A stretch of 64,000 nucleotides of DNA from positions 40,440-104,439 of the forward strand of contig NZ_JAUXUP010000004.1 in NCBI RefSeq assembly GCF_030680935.1, given 5' to 3'. Below are positions 46,280 through 54,489 of the stretch, one piece after another. The position numbers and the translations under genes are program-made. Each line of letters starts with the position of its first letter. The first letter of the stretch is position 1. Source of the stretch: Polaromonas sp. Lineage in GTDB: Bacteria; Pseudomonadota; Gammaproteobacteria; Burkholderiales; Burkholderiaceae_C. The notes beneath the pieces are model-generated. The model was not told where the DNA came from and ran no database searches. It saw nothing but the letters and a program-made list of their open reading frames with translations.

Positions 46280-47572
46280 TCAGCGCCTGCGGTCCAGCAC
46301 CCGTTTTGCCTTGCCCAGACTGCGCTCCACCCCCCCTTCAGCCCGCAGCTCAACCTGAACGCTGGTGCCGATGTAGGCCTTGATCTCCTGCTGCAACAAG
46401 GCTGCCGCAGCGCGGGCCGCAGCACTGTCGGGCGCCAGATCGGGCCGGGTTTCCACCACCACACTGAGGCAATCCATCGCACCTTCGCGCGTTAAAACAC
46501 ATTGGTAATGCGGCGCCAGTTCGGCGCGTTTGAGAATCAGCTCTTCAATCTGCGTGGGAAACACGTTGACGCCGCGCACAATCATCATGTCGTCGCTGCG
46601 ACCGGTGATCTTTTCCATGCGGCGCATGGTCCGCGCGGTACCCGGTAGAAGGCGTGTCAGGTCCCGCGTGCGGTACCGGATGATGGGCAGTGCTTCCTTG
46701 CTCAGGCTGGTGAAAACCAGCTCGCCCATCTGCCCGTCGGGCAACAGCTCACCGGTGACGGGGTCAATGATCTCGGGGTAAAAGTGGTCTTCCCAGATGG
46801 TCGGACCGTCCTTGGTTTCCACACATTCGCTGGCGACGCCGGGGCCAATGATTTCACTCAGGCCGTAAATATCGACCGCATCAATGGCCATGCGGTTTTC
46901 AAGCGCATGGCGCATGTCGTTGGTCCAGGGCTCGGCACCAAATATGCCGGTGCGCAGGCTGGAGTCGGCGGCCGACAGGCCCTGCTTTTCAAACTCGTCG
47001 GCTATCGCCAACATGTAACTCGGCGTCACCATGATGATGTCGGGTTTGAAGTCGTTGATCAGCTGCACCTGGCGCTCGGTCTGCCCCCCGCCAAACGGCA
47101 CCACCGTCAAGCCCAGTTTTTCAGCGCCATAATGCGCGCCCAGGCCGCCAGTGAACAGCCCGTAGCCATAACTGATGTGTACCAGGTCGCCCGGACGCGC
47201 ACCGGCTGCGCGAATGCTGCGTGCTACGCAAGCCGCCCACATGTCCACATCGTTCTGGGTGTAGGCCACCACAGTGGGCTTGCCAGTCGTGCCGCTGGAC
47301 GCATGGATACGCACACACTGCTCACGCGGCACCGCCAGCATGCCAAAGGGGTAGCTGTCGCGCAGGTCGGCCTTGGTCGTAAAAGGAAACTTCGCCAGGT
47401 CGGCCAGAGACCGGCAATCATCGGGGTGCACCCCGGCAGCATCAAATTTGGCCTTGTAAACCGGCGAATGGCGGTAAGCATGTTGCAAGGTGGCCTTCAG
47501 GCGCTTGAGCTGCAATGCGCGCAGTTCGTCCAGGCTCGCCTTTTCTATGGGTTCGAGCGGAAAACTCTTCAT
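46280..47572 (-). CDS. paaK: Phenylacetate-CoA ligase
   Basis: The 430-residue adenylate-forming enzyme activates phenylacetate with CoA and ATP, the entry step of aerobic phenylacetate breakdown. The P-loop-like motif SSGTTGKPT is at 92-100, with the family blocks YGYGLFTGGLGAHYGAE and GRSDDMMIVRGVNVFPTQIE. The length matches PaaK. Its start overlaps the paaI stop by 4 nt. It is the third gene of paaG-paaI-paaK. Confidence 0.95.
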   Translation of the reverse strand: MKSFPLEPIEKASLDELRALQLKRLKATLQHAYRHSPVYKAKFDAAGVHPDDCRSLADLAKFPFTTKADLRDSYPFGMLAVPREQCVRIHASSGTTGKPTVVAYTQNDVDMWAACVARSIRAAGARPGDLVHISYGYGLFTGGLGAHYGAEKLGLTVVPFGGGQTERQVQLINDFKPDIIMVTPSYMLAIADEFEKQGLSAADSSLRTGIFGAEPWTNDMRHALENRMAIDAVDIYGLSEIIGPGVASECVETKDGPTIWEDHFYPEIIDPVTGELLPDGQMGELVFTSLSKEALPIIRYRTRDLTRLLPGTARTMRRMEKITGRSDDMMIVRGVNVFPTQIEELILKRAELAPHYQCVLTREGAMDCLSVVVETRPDLAPDSAAARAAAALLQQEIKAYIGTSVQVELRAEGGVERSLGKAKRVLDRRR

Positions 47573-48015
47573 GCCAATGTCCCCGAAATCCCGGGAATAA
47601 CGCTGCCGGCAATCTGCGCGCTTTTGCCGCGAAACATCGCAATCACTTCACCGCGCTGGTTGCTGACTTTCATGTCGTAAATGCCGTGCCGGCCTTGCAG
47701 CGTTTGCTCCACCCCTTCGCAGGTGAGTACATCGCCAAGCTGTCCAGGCTTGAGAAACTCGATGCTGCAGCCAGCAGCAACCGCCACTTTGTTGTGGCTG
47801 TTGCAGGCGAAGGCAAAGGTGGAGTCGGCCAGCGTGAAAATCAGACCGCCATGGCAAATTTTGTGGCCATTGAGCATGGCCTCGCGTACGGTCATGCGCA
47901 TCAGTGCGCGGCCTGGCTCGCAGGCAAGCAGCTCCATCTGCATGAAGTCACGTGAAGCGCTGTCTGCCGCAAACATCGATTCGCCCACCGCCTGGGCCAG
48001 CTGTTTCGCATCCAT
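47569..48015 (-). CDS. paaI: Phenylacetate-pathway acyl-CoA thioesterase PaaI
   Basis: The 148-residue hotdog-fold thioesterase has the characteristic segment NGHKICHGGLIFTLADSTFAFACN near residues 49-72, with the catalytic Asp in LADS. PaaI hydrolyses stalled ring-modified phenylacetyl-CoA intermediates and thereby frees CoA. It lies 2 nt after paaG and overlaps paaK by 4 nt. Confidence 0.93.
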   Translation of the reverse strand: MDAKQLAQAVGESMFAADSASRDFMQMELLACEPGRALMRMTVREAMLNGHKICHGGLIFTLADSTFAFACNSHNKVAVAAGCSIEFLKPGQLGDVLTCEGVEQTLQGRHGIYDMKVSNQRGEVIAMFRGKSAQIAGSVIPGISGTLA

Positions 48016-48017
48016 GG

Positions 48018-48833
48018 CTAGTTACCCCTGAACGTTGGTGCGCGTTTTTCAAGAAAGGCCGTCACGCCCTCGATGTAGTCATGGGTCTGGCCCAGCGCCG
48101 ACTGCGTGTCGCGTTCTTTGTCCAACTGGACATCCAGGTCGCGACTGGCACCTTCGCTGAGCAGATGCCGGGTGGCCACCAAAGCGCGGGTCGGCATCTG
48201 CGCCAGGCGTGCGGCGAGTTGCATGGCCTTGTCCAGGCAGTTTTCGCCCTCACTGGCCACGTCCCAGATCATTCCCCACTCTTTTGCGTCGTGGGCGCTG
48301 AGTTTGTCGCCCAGCATGGCCAGGCCCATGGCCCGGGCCAGACCGAGACGCTTGACCAGAAACCAGGAGCCGCCCGCATCGGGTACCAGACCAATTTTGC
48401 TGAAGGCCTGGATGAAGCTGGCGGTCGGCGCAGCAATGGCCAGGTCGCAGGTCATGGCCAGCGAAGCACCGGCGCCAGCAGCCACGCCGTTCACCGCGGC
48501 GATGGTCGGCACGCGCAGCGCCTGCAAACGCCTGACGGTCGGGTTGAATGCCTGGTCAATGATGGGCCCCGGGTCGGCCCGCTTGAGCAGATCCGGGCCG
48601 GGTTCGAAGTCGAACTCTGCCAGATCAGCCCCGGCGCAAAAGGCGCGGCCGGCGCCAGTGATCACCAGCGCGCGTATCGAGGTATCTGCCTCGATTTTGT
48701 CCAGTGCATCCCAGAGCTGACTGTGCATCTGGCGCGTGAAACTGTTCAAGGCCAACGGCCGGTTCAGCGTGACCAGCGCAACGCCGCCCTGGGTGGCAAA
48801 CAGGACCGATGGTTCGGAAGGGGCTTCGCTCAT
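48018..48833 (-). CDS. paaG: Ring-1,2-epoxyphenylacetyl-CoA isomerase PaaG
   Basis: The 271-residue crotonase-fold protein has the oxyanion-hole block GRAFCAGADLAEF and the AAGAGASLAMTCDLAIA segment where ordinary hydratases have a catalytic Glu (Ala/Ser here). The Asp of GLVPDAGGSW, typical of PaaG, is kept. It isomerises the epoxide to the oxepin. ATG 48833 follows GGAG at good spacing; upstream in-frame starts run into the operator palindrome. It is the first gene of the operon. Confidence 0.9.
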   Translation of the reverse strand: MSEAPSEPSVLFATQGGVALVTLNRPLALNSFTRQMHSQLWDALDKIEADTSIRALVITGAGRAFCAGADLAEFDFEPGPDLLKRADPGPIIDQAFNPTVRRLQALRVPTIAAVNGVAAGAGASLAMTCDLAIAAPTASFIQAFSKIGLVPDAGGSWFLVKRLGLARAMGLAMLGDKLSAHDAKEWGMIWDVASEGENCLDKAMQLAARLAQMPTRALVATRHLLSEGASRDLDVQLDKERDTQSALGQTHDYIEGVTAFLEKRAPTFRGN

Positions 48834-48866
48834 ATCTGTCTCCAGCTTTGAATGAATGGAATTTAG

Positions 48867-48894
48867 CATTAACCGACCGATTGGTCGGTTAATG
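48867..48894. promoter_or_regulatory. Perfect palindrome, probable PaaR (TetR-family) operator
   Basis: CATTAACCGACC (48867-48878), GATT, GGTCGGTTAATG (48883-48894): two perfect 12-nt arms. The ACCGACC..GGTCGGT core matches what I recall of PaaR operators in Betaproteobacteria. It stands between divergent paaG (start 48833) and the enoyl-CoA hydratase (start 48956), so one dimer pair could control both. The regulator gene is not in the window. Confidence 0.75.
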
Positions 48895-48955
48895 TTTTCC
48901 CTTGGCTGGGATGTCTGGCAGCATGGCATGATTCAGCAGCAAAAAGGAAAGCACC

Positions 48956-49732
48956 ATGACCTACGAGATGATTCTGACTAGAACCGAGGGCCGCGTGGCC
49001 ATCGTCACCCTGAACCGACCCAAGCAACTCAATGCGCTGAACGACCAGCTGATGGACGAGCTGGGCACCGCGCTCAGGGCTTTCGACGCGGACGACACCA
49101 TCGGTTGCATGATTCTGACCGGCAGCGAAAAAGCCTTTGCAGCCGGCGCCGACATAGGCGCCATGGCCAGCTACGGCTTTGCCGATGTGTACAAAAACGA
49201 CTACATCACCCGCAATTGGGAGCAAATTCGCAGCATACGCAAGCCGGTGATTGCCGCGGTCAGTGGCTTTGCACTGGGCGGCGGCTGTGAGCTGGCAATG
49301 ATGTGCGACTTCATCATTGCCGCCGACAACGCAAAGTTCGGCCAGCCCGAAATCAAGCTAGGCATCATCCCTGGCGCCGGTGGCACGCAACGCCTGCCAC
49401 GCGCCGTCGGCAAAGCCAAAGCCATGGACCTGGTGCTCACGGGCCGCATGATGGACGCGGCAGAGGCAGAGCGCAGCGGCCTGGCCAGCCGCGTGGTGCC
49501 GCTGGACAAACTCATGGAAGAAGCCCTGGGCGCGGCGCTGCAAATCTGCGACTACGGCCAGATTGCGGTGATGGCGGCCAAGGAGGCGGTGAACCGCGCC
49601 TACGAAGGTACGCTGGCCGATGGCATCATGTTCGAGCGGCGCCTGTTTCATGCGACCTTTGCCACCGAAGACCAGAAAGAGGGCATGGACGCTTTTGTGG
49701 GCAAACGCAAGGCGGCGTTCAAACACCGCTAG
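48956..49732 (+). CDS. Enoyl-CoA hydratase
   Basis: The 258-residue crotonase-family enzyme keeps both catalytic glutamates: [11 protein letters not shown] near residue 112 and [16 protein letters not shown] near 132. It hydrates 2-enoyl-CoA in beta-oxidation or in the lower phenylacetate route (PaaF role). The shared operator with paaG supports the paa assignment, but the sequence is also like general short-chain hydratases, so I give no symbol. Confidence 0.88.
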   Translation: MTYEMILTRTEGRVAIVTLNRPKQLNALNDQLMDELGTALRAFDADDTIGCMILTGSEKAFAAGADIGAMASYGFADVYKNDYITRNWEQIRSIRKPVIAAVSGFALGGGCELAMMCDFIIAADNAKFGQPEIKLGIIPGAGGTQRLPRAVGKAKAMDLVLTGRMMDAAEAERSGLASRVVPLDKLMEEALGAALQICDYGQIAVMAAKEAVNRAYEGTLADGIMFERRLFHATFATEDQKEGMDAFVGKRKAAFKHR

Positions 49733-50081
49733 AAGGCAGGATGTGCGCGATCTGCGCCAGCCTTACGGCGAGACGCGATCAAGCTTGCTTCAGTATTTTG
49801 CCCCGGTCCGGAGGGCGGGGTTCTCTGCTCCGCGCATGTCCTCCCGTCCTCGCCGCGCAACTCGGGGACCCCTGTACGCCGACCCGGAGCGGCTGGCGCG
49901 CGCGGGGTGACCGCCGCAGCGAGGTCAAGGAGGAGGGCCGGGCCCACCCCGGGGGACACGAGCGAAGGCGGGCGCCCCGCGTCGTCCAGCCGCGGAGCGC
50001 AAGACGCAGACGCAGCAACCAACATTGCAGGAGTCAGGCGGGGGCAAGCGGCTTGCGAAGCCGCTATAATTCCGGTCGCGC
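49733..50081. other. Gene-free GC-rich stretch before tRNA-Met
   Basis: No coding region is supported here. An open frame from 49740 has no homology that I recognise and unusually many Arg codons. AGCGGCTT (50047-50054) pairs with AAGCCGCT (50058-50065), and TATAAT (50065-50070) with a GC-rich discriminator is a plausible tRNA promoter -10 box. Confidence 0.5.
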
Positions 50082-50158
50082 GGTGATATAGCTCAGTTGG
50101 TTAGAGCGCAGCATTCATAATGCTGATGTCGGTGGTTCAAGTCCACCTATCACCACCA
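50082..50158 (+). tRNA. tRNA-Met (anticodon CAT)
   Basis: The 77-nt cloverleaf includes an encoded CCA. The acceptor GGTGATA pairs with TATCACC. The D-arm is GCTC/GAGC, the anticodon stem CAGCA/TGCTG with loop TTCATAA, and the T-arm GGTGG/CCACC with loop TTCAAGT. The CAT anticodon and paired first base fit elongator Met. A lysidine-modified tRNA-Ile2 also has CAT in the gene, but the overall sequence looks like Met. The TATAAT at 50065-50070 is its likely -10 box. Confidence 0.93.
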
Positions 50159-50169
50159 GATTTTCCCGG

Positions 50170-50196
50170 GGCCCCAGAGGTAATACTTCTGGGGCC
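50170..50196 (+). terminator. Hairpin terminator after tRNA-Met
   Basis: GGCCCCAGA (50170-50178) and TCTGGGGCC (50188-50196) form a perfect 9-bp stem with a 9-nt loop, followed by TTGTTAC. It starts 12 nt past the tRNA end. Confidence 0.6.
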
Positions 50197-50226
50197 TTGT
50201 TACTTCACAGCCTCTGGATAAATACC

Positions 50227-50673
50227 ATGAAACGCTGCCTGCATTTTTTTCTTGGCGCCACCCTGCTGGCGCTGGCCAGCCTGCTGGCCCTCCCGGCACT
50301 GGCACAGACCGACGATGTGCCCAGCGTGCGCAATTTTCCAAAAACCGCGCTGCGTGGTTTGATGGTGGTGCGGGCCCCGCCCGAAATCAGCATCAACGGC
50401 AAGCCCGATCGTCTGTCGCCGGGCGCGCGAATCCGCAATATCAACAACAACTACGTGCTGTCGGGCAGCCTGCTGGGTCAGGAGCTGCTGGTCAACTACA
50501 CCCGCGATACCGGCGGGCTGGTTTATGAGGTGTGGATACTCAACCCCGAGGAAGCCAAGGAAAAACGCGCGGGCCTGAACACGCGCAATTTCAGCTTCAG
50601 CTCCGAATCAGCCGCCGCCCCGCAGGACGACGGAAAGACGCCCTACAAGCAGCTACCAGGCTACAAGCAGTAA
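50227..50673 (+). CDS. Hypothetical exported protein
   Basis: I do not recognise a domain in this 148-residue protein. It has a good signal peptide, MKRCLHFFLGATLLALASLL and following, cleaved near ALAQ at residue 27. The mature part is a small beta-rich domain (ISINGKPDRLSPGARIRNIN, then YVLSGSLLGQ) with a disordered Pro/Gln/Lys tail. The absence of Cys and of membrane segments points to a soluble periplasmic protein. ATG 50227 starts the signal peptide directly. Confidence 0.78.
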   Translation: MKRCLHFFLGATLLALASLLALPALAQTDDVPSVRNFPKTALRGLMVVRAPPEISINGKPDRLSPGARIRNINNNYVLSGSLLGQELLVNYTRDTGGLVYEVWILNPEEAKEKRAGLNTRNFSFSSESAAAPQDDGKTPYKQLPGYKQ

Positions 50674-50696
50674 TTGCGCTGTTTTTTTGCAGGTAA

Positions 50697-50749
50697 ATCG
50701 GCCTCCAGCCCATACTGCAGCTGCGCAAGCAGCTATTAAATAGATAGCA
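50697..50749 (-). repeat. Dispersed palindromic repeat, copy F (reverse orientation)
   Basis: The copy contains TGCGCAAGCAGCTATTAA (50722-50739), identical over 18 nt to copy G inside a coding gene, followed by ATAGATAGCA. It lies just before miaB. Confidence 0.65.
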
Positions 50750-50769
50750 ATTAGCAGACAGCCAACACC

Positions 50770-52125
50770 ATGTCCAAAAAAGTCTTTATCAAAACCTTCG
50801 GCTGCCAGATGAACGAGTACGACTCGGACAAGATGTCCGACGTCTTGCACGCCGCCCAGGGTTATGAGCCGACCAGCAACGTCGATGAAGCCGACCTGAT
50901 TCTTTTCAACACCTGCTCGGTGCGCGAAAAGGCACAGGAGAAGGTTTTCAGCGACCTGGGCCGCGTCAAGCACCTGAAGAAAAAAGGCGTGCTGATCGGC
51001 GTGGGCGGCTGTGTTGCCAGCCAGGAAGGCGAAGCCATCATTGAGCGCGCGCCCTATGTCGATGTGGTCTTCGGCCCGCAAACCCTGCACCGGCTGCCCG
51101 ACCTGCTGAGCAAACGCATCAGCCTGGGCAAGTCGCAGGTGGACATCAGCTTTCCGGAAATCGAAAAGTTCGATCACCTGCCGCCGGCGCGTGTCGAGGG
51201 CGCCAGCGCCTTTGTCTCCATCATGGAAGGCTGCTCCAAGTACTGCAGCTACTGCGTCGTGCCCTACACCCGCGGCGAAGAGGTCTCGCGCCCCTTTGAG
51301 GACGTGCTGGTCGAAGTCGCCGGTCTGGCCGACCAGGGCGTGCGCGAAGTCACCCTGCTGGGCCAGAACGTCAACGCCTACCGCGGCCCCATGGGAAACA
51401 CGGCGGACATCGCCGACTTTGCCACCCTGCTCGAGTACGTCTCCGACATCCCGGGCATTGAACGCATCCGTTACGTCACCAGCCACCCGAACGAGTTCAC
51501 GCAGCGCCTGATCGACGCCTACGGCAAGCTGCCCAAGCTGGTGAACCACCTGCACCTGCCGGTGCAGCACGGCTCGGACCGCATCCTGATGGCCATGAAG
51601 CGCGGCTATACCGCGATGGAATACAAATCCACCATTCGCAAACTGCGCGCCATCCGCCCCGACCTGGCCATGAGCAGCGACTTCATCGTCGGTTTTCCAG
51701 GCGAGAGCGATGAGGACTTCAGCAAGATGATGAAACTGATCGACGACGTCGGTTACGACACCTCCTTCAGCTTCATCTTCAGCCCGCGGCCTGGCACACC
51801 TGCCGCCAACCTGCCGGACGACACACCCCACGCGGTCAAGCTGCAACGCCTGCAGCAGTTGCAAGCCGCGATTGATAACAGCGTGCGTGCCATCAGTGCC
51901 AGCCGCCAGGGCACGCTGCAACGCATTCTGGTTGAGGGCGCCTCACGCAAGGACCCGACCGAGTTGATGGGCCGCACCGAATGCAATCGGGTGGTCAACT
52001 TCAAGGGCCAGCCGCGCCTCATTGGGCAAATGATAGACGTGACCATCACCGAAGCCTCGCAGCGCTCGCTGCGCGGCGAGGTGCTGCGCGCAGAAGCAGC
52101 CCAAGAAGCTGCGCTACCAGTCTGA
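50770..52125 (+). CDS. miaB: tRNA-2-methylthio-N6-dimethylallyladenosine synthase MiaB
   Basis: The 451-residue radical-SAM enzyme methylthiolates i6A37 in tRNA. The N-terminal UPF0004 cluster uses C12, C49 and C81. The radical-SAM triad is C155-C159-C162 (CSKYCSYC). A C-terminal TRAM domain follows (residues about 380-445). ATG 50770 directly precedes the conserved [13 protein letters not shown]. Confidence 0.96.
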   Translation: MSKKVFIKTFGCQMNEYDSDKMSDVLHAAQGYEPTSNVDEADLILFNTCSVREKAQEKVFSDLGRVKHLKKKGVLIGVGGCVASQEGEAIIERAPYVDVVFGPQTLHRLPDLLSKRISLGKSQVDISFPEIEKFDHLPPARVEGASAFVSIMEGCSKYCSYCVVPYTRGEEVSRPFEDVLVEVAGLADQGVREVTLLGQNVNAYRGPMGNTADIADFATLLEYVSDIPGIERIRYVTSHPNEFTQRLIDAYGKLPKLVNHLHLPVQHGSDRILMAMKRGYTAMEYKSTIRKLRAIRPDLAMSSDFIVGFPGESDEDFSKMMKLIDDVGYDTSFSFIFSPRPGTPAANLPDDTPHAVKLQRLQQLQAAIDNSVRAISASRQGTLQRILVEGASRKDPTELMGRTECNRVVNFKGQPRLIGQMIDVTITEASQRSLRGEVLRAEAAQEAALPV

Positions 52126-52177
52126 GCAGACCGATGGACCGTAAATCGCCCCGCCACGCTGGCCGATAATCCCCGTC

Positions 52178-53332
52178 ATGTCCGCTGTTTTTGACAAGCC
52201 CTCTTTGTTCCGGCGCGCCGCCCCGATGTTTCAGGGCTTTGACGGCCCGCTGGCGTTTGCGGTTTTTGTGCTGGCCAGCGCCGGGCTGCTGATCATGTAT
52301 TCATCCGGCTTTGACCATGGCACCCGCTTTATGGACCACGGCCGGAACATGCTGATTGCCGGCGCCATCATGTTTGTCGTGGCCCAGATCCCGCCGCAGC
52401 GCCTGATGGCGTTTGCCGTGCCCATGTATGTGGCGGGTGTGGCCCTGTTGGTGGCTGTCGCCATATTTGGCATCACAAAAAAGGGCGCCAAACGCTGGAT
52501 CAACCTCGGCATCGTGATCCAGCCCAGCGAAATTCTCAAAATCGCGATGCCGCTGATGCTGGCGTGGTGGTTCCAGAAGCGCGAAGGCCAGTTGCGTCCC
52601 CTTGATTTTCTGGTGGCAGGGCTGCTGCTGATCGCACCTGTAGGCCTGATCATGAAGCAGCCCGATCTGGGTACCTCGCTGCTGGTGCTGGCAGCCGGCC
52701 TGTCGGTGATTTTTTTTGCCGGCCTGAGCTGGAAGCTGATTGCGCCACCGGTGCTGCTGGCTCTGGCTGGTATTTTTGCGCTGGTCTGGTTCGGACCCCA
52801 GATATGCGCTGACGGCGTGCGCTGGCCGGTGCTGCACGACTACCAGCAGCAACGCATTTGCACCCTGCTGGACCCAAGCCGCGACCCGCTGGGCAAGGGT
52901 TTTCACATCATCCAGGGCATGATCGCCATTGGCTCAGGGGGCCTGCTGGGCAAGGGCTTCATGCAGGGCACACAAACCCATCTGGAATTTATTCCCGAAC
53001 GCACCACCGACTTTATTTTTGCCGCCTACTCCGAAGAGTTCGGGCTACTGGGCAATCTGGCGCTGATCAGCGCCTTCTTGTTTCTGATCCTGCGTGGCCT
53101 GGTGATTGCGCTGGAGGCGCCCACCCTGTTCTCGCGCCTGCTCGCCGGCGCAGTGACCATGATTTTCTTCACCTACGCATTTGTCAACATGGGCATGGTG
53201 AGCGGCATTTTGCCCGTGGTCGGTGTGCCCTTGCCCTTCATCAGTTACGGCGGTACCGCCATGGTCACCCTCGGTCTGGCGGTCGGCATATTGATGTCGA
53301 TCTCCAAGGCGAAGAGGCTCGTGCAGTCATGA
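52178..53332 (+). CDS. rodA: Rod-shape-determining peptidoglycan glycosyltransferase RodA
   Basis: The 384-residue SEDS-family membrane protein has about ten transmembrane segments. Conserved blocks are AKRWINLG, QPSEILKIAMPL, KQPDLGTS, GFHIIQGMIAIGSGGLLGKG and the C-terminal GVPLPFISYGGTAM. RodA polymerises lipid II in the elongasome with PBP2. The partner mrdA gene and mre genes are not in the window, and the neighbours miaB and a dehydrogenase give no operon hint. Confidence 0.95.
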   Translation: MSAVFDKPSLFRRAAPMFQGFDGPLAFAVFVLASAGLLIMYSSGFDHGTRFMDHGRNMLIAGAIMFVVAQIPPQRLMAFAVPMYVAGVALLVAVAIFGITKKGAKRWINLGIVIQPSEILKIAMPLMLAWWFQKREGQLRPLDFLVAGLLLIAPVGLIMKQPDLGTSLLVLAAGLSVIFFAGLSWKLIAPPVLLALAGIFALVWFGPQICADGVRWPVLHDYQQQRICTLLDPSRDPLGKGFHIIQGMIAIGSGGLLGKGFMQGTQTHLEFIPERTTDFIFAAYSEEFGLLGNLALISAFLFLILRGLVIALEAPTLFSRLLAGAVTMIFFTYAFVNMGMVSGILPVVGVPLPFISYGGTAMVTLGLAVGILMSISKAKRLVQS

Positions 53333-53546
53333 GCCCCGTGGCGAGGCAGCGCCGGAACGTCGCGCCCCGGAACGGGCGCAGTGGAGGCGCTGCAGTGCTT
53401 CGGCTTCGCTGTGCAGCTACGCTGGCACGGGCGCTGCGCCGAGGCCCCGCAGAGCGGGGATCGACAAGGCGAAGGACTGCCAGGACGCCGACACCTGGAT
53501 GTACGCGTGCAGATCGGCGGGCGAGGCGTCCAGAGTTAGAACCCGC

Positions 53547-54443
53547 ATGAATCAGGTGACCCTGATAGGCGCAGGCAACATGGGCGGCGCCCTGGCCGCC
53601 AACTTGCTGGAGCGCGGCTGGACCGTCGAGGTCTGCGACATCGATCCGGTCCGGGTTCAAAGTTTGGTATCAAATGGGGCCCTGGCCCTTTCCACGCCTG
53701 CGCAAGCAGCTATTAATTCGGTAGCATTTATTGTTTGTGTGGTGGACGCCGCGCAAACCGCCGAGGTGCTGTTTGGCGAGCACGGCCTGCACCAGATGCT
53801 GCAATCAGGCCATACCGTGCTCCTCTGCCCAACCATGGCACCGCAGGATGTCGAAACTTTCGCCAGCCGGCTGGCTGCGCTGGGCGTCGGTACGATCGAT
53901 GCACCCATGTCGGGCGGGCCGGCGCGCGCGCGCGACGGTTCGATGAGCCTGATGGTGGCCTGCCCGGCCGCAGTCTATGCGCAGCAGGCTGACCTGTTGC
54001 AGGCCCTGTCGGCCAAGGTGTTTCGAATCAGTGAGCGCCCCGGCGACGGTGCCCGCACCAAGCTGGTCAACAACCTGCTGGCGGGCATCAATCTGGTGGG
54101 TGCCGCCGAGGTGCTGGCGCTGGCCGGTCGGCTCGGGCTGGATCCGGGGCGTACGCTGGACGTGATCGAGCAGTCCAGCGGACAAAGCTGGATAGGCTCG
54201 GACCGCATGCGGCGCGCGATCGCGGGTGATTACGCACCGCGCGCACACGTCACGTTGCTTGAAAAGGACACGCGCCTGGCCGTCGAGGCAGCACGCGCAT
54301 CCGGCATGGAGGGGCCGCTGGGCGTGCACGCCAGCGCCGTGTTTGCCGCCGCTCATCAGGCCGGCCTGGCGGAGCTGGACGATGCGGCGATTTACCGCTT
54401 TCTGTCAGGCAAACGGCCATCCGGGTCACCGGGCGCTGGGTAG
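53547..54443 (+). CDS. Beta-hydroxyacid dehydrogenase (3-hydroxyisobutyrate dehydrogenase family)
   Basis: The 298-residue NAD(P)-dependent enzyme has the Rossmann motif GAGNMGGALAANL (residues 8-20) and the family blocks DAPMSGGPARARDG and the catalytic-Lys region TKLVNNLLAGINL. Substrates may be hydroxyisobutyrate, tartronate semialdehyde or similar; the sequence does not say. Residues 42-60 are encoded by a copy of the dispersed intergenic repeat (53672-53727), yet the frame stays open. ATG 53547 fits the Rossmann start. The preceding gap 53333-53546 shows no gene. Confidence 0.88.
   Translation: MNQVTLIGAGNMGGALAANLLERGWTVEVCDIDPVRVQSLVSNGALALSTPAQAAINSVAFIVCVVDAAQTAEVLFGEHGLHQMLQSGHTVLLCPTMAPQDVETFASRLAALGVGTIDAPMSGGPARARDGSMSLMVACPAAVYAQQADLLQALSAKVFRISERPGDGARTKLVNNLLAGINLVGAAEVLALAGRLGLDPGRTLDVIEQSSGQSWIGSDRMRRAIAGDYAPRAHVTLLEKDTRLAVEAARASGMEGPLGVHASAVFAAAHQAGLAELDDAAIYRFLSGKRPSGSPGAG
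53672..53727 (-). repeat. Dispersed palindromic repeat, copy G, inside a coding sequence
   Basis: AAATGGGGCCCTGGCCCTT, then TGCGCAAGCAGCTATTAA (53699-53716, identical to copy F), TTCGGTAGCA. It encodes residues about 42-60 of the dehydrogenase without breaking the frame. Confidence 0.65.
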
Positions 54444-54489
54444 AACCCCTGCCGGGCAACACCCGGGGCAGACTGCCTACAATGACCGT

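Noticed and set aside
49740..50091. Possible small gene between the enoyl-CoA hydratase and tRNA-Met
   Set aside because: Arg-rich product without homology, no ribosome-binding site, runs into the tRNA; treated as non-coding.
54226..54489. N-terminal extension of tldD
   Set aside because: The added 88 codons lie in another frame of the dehydrogenase gene and resemble nothing; ATG 54490 gives the family N-terminus.
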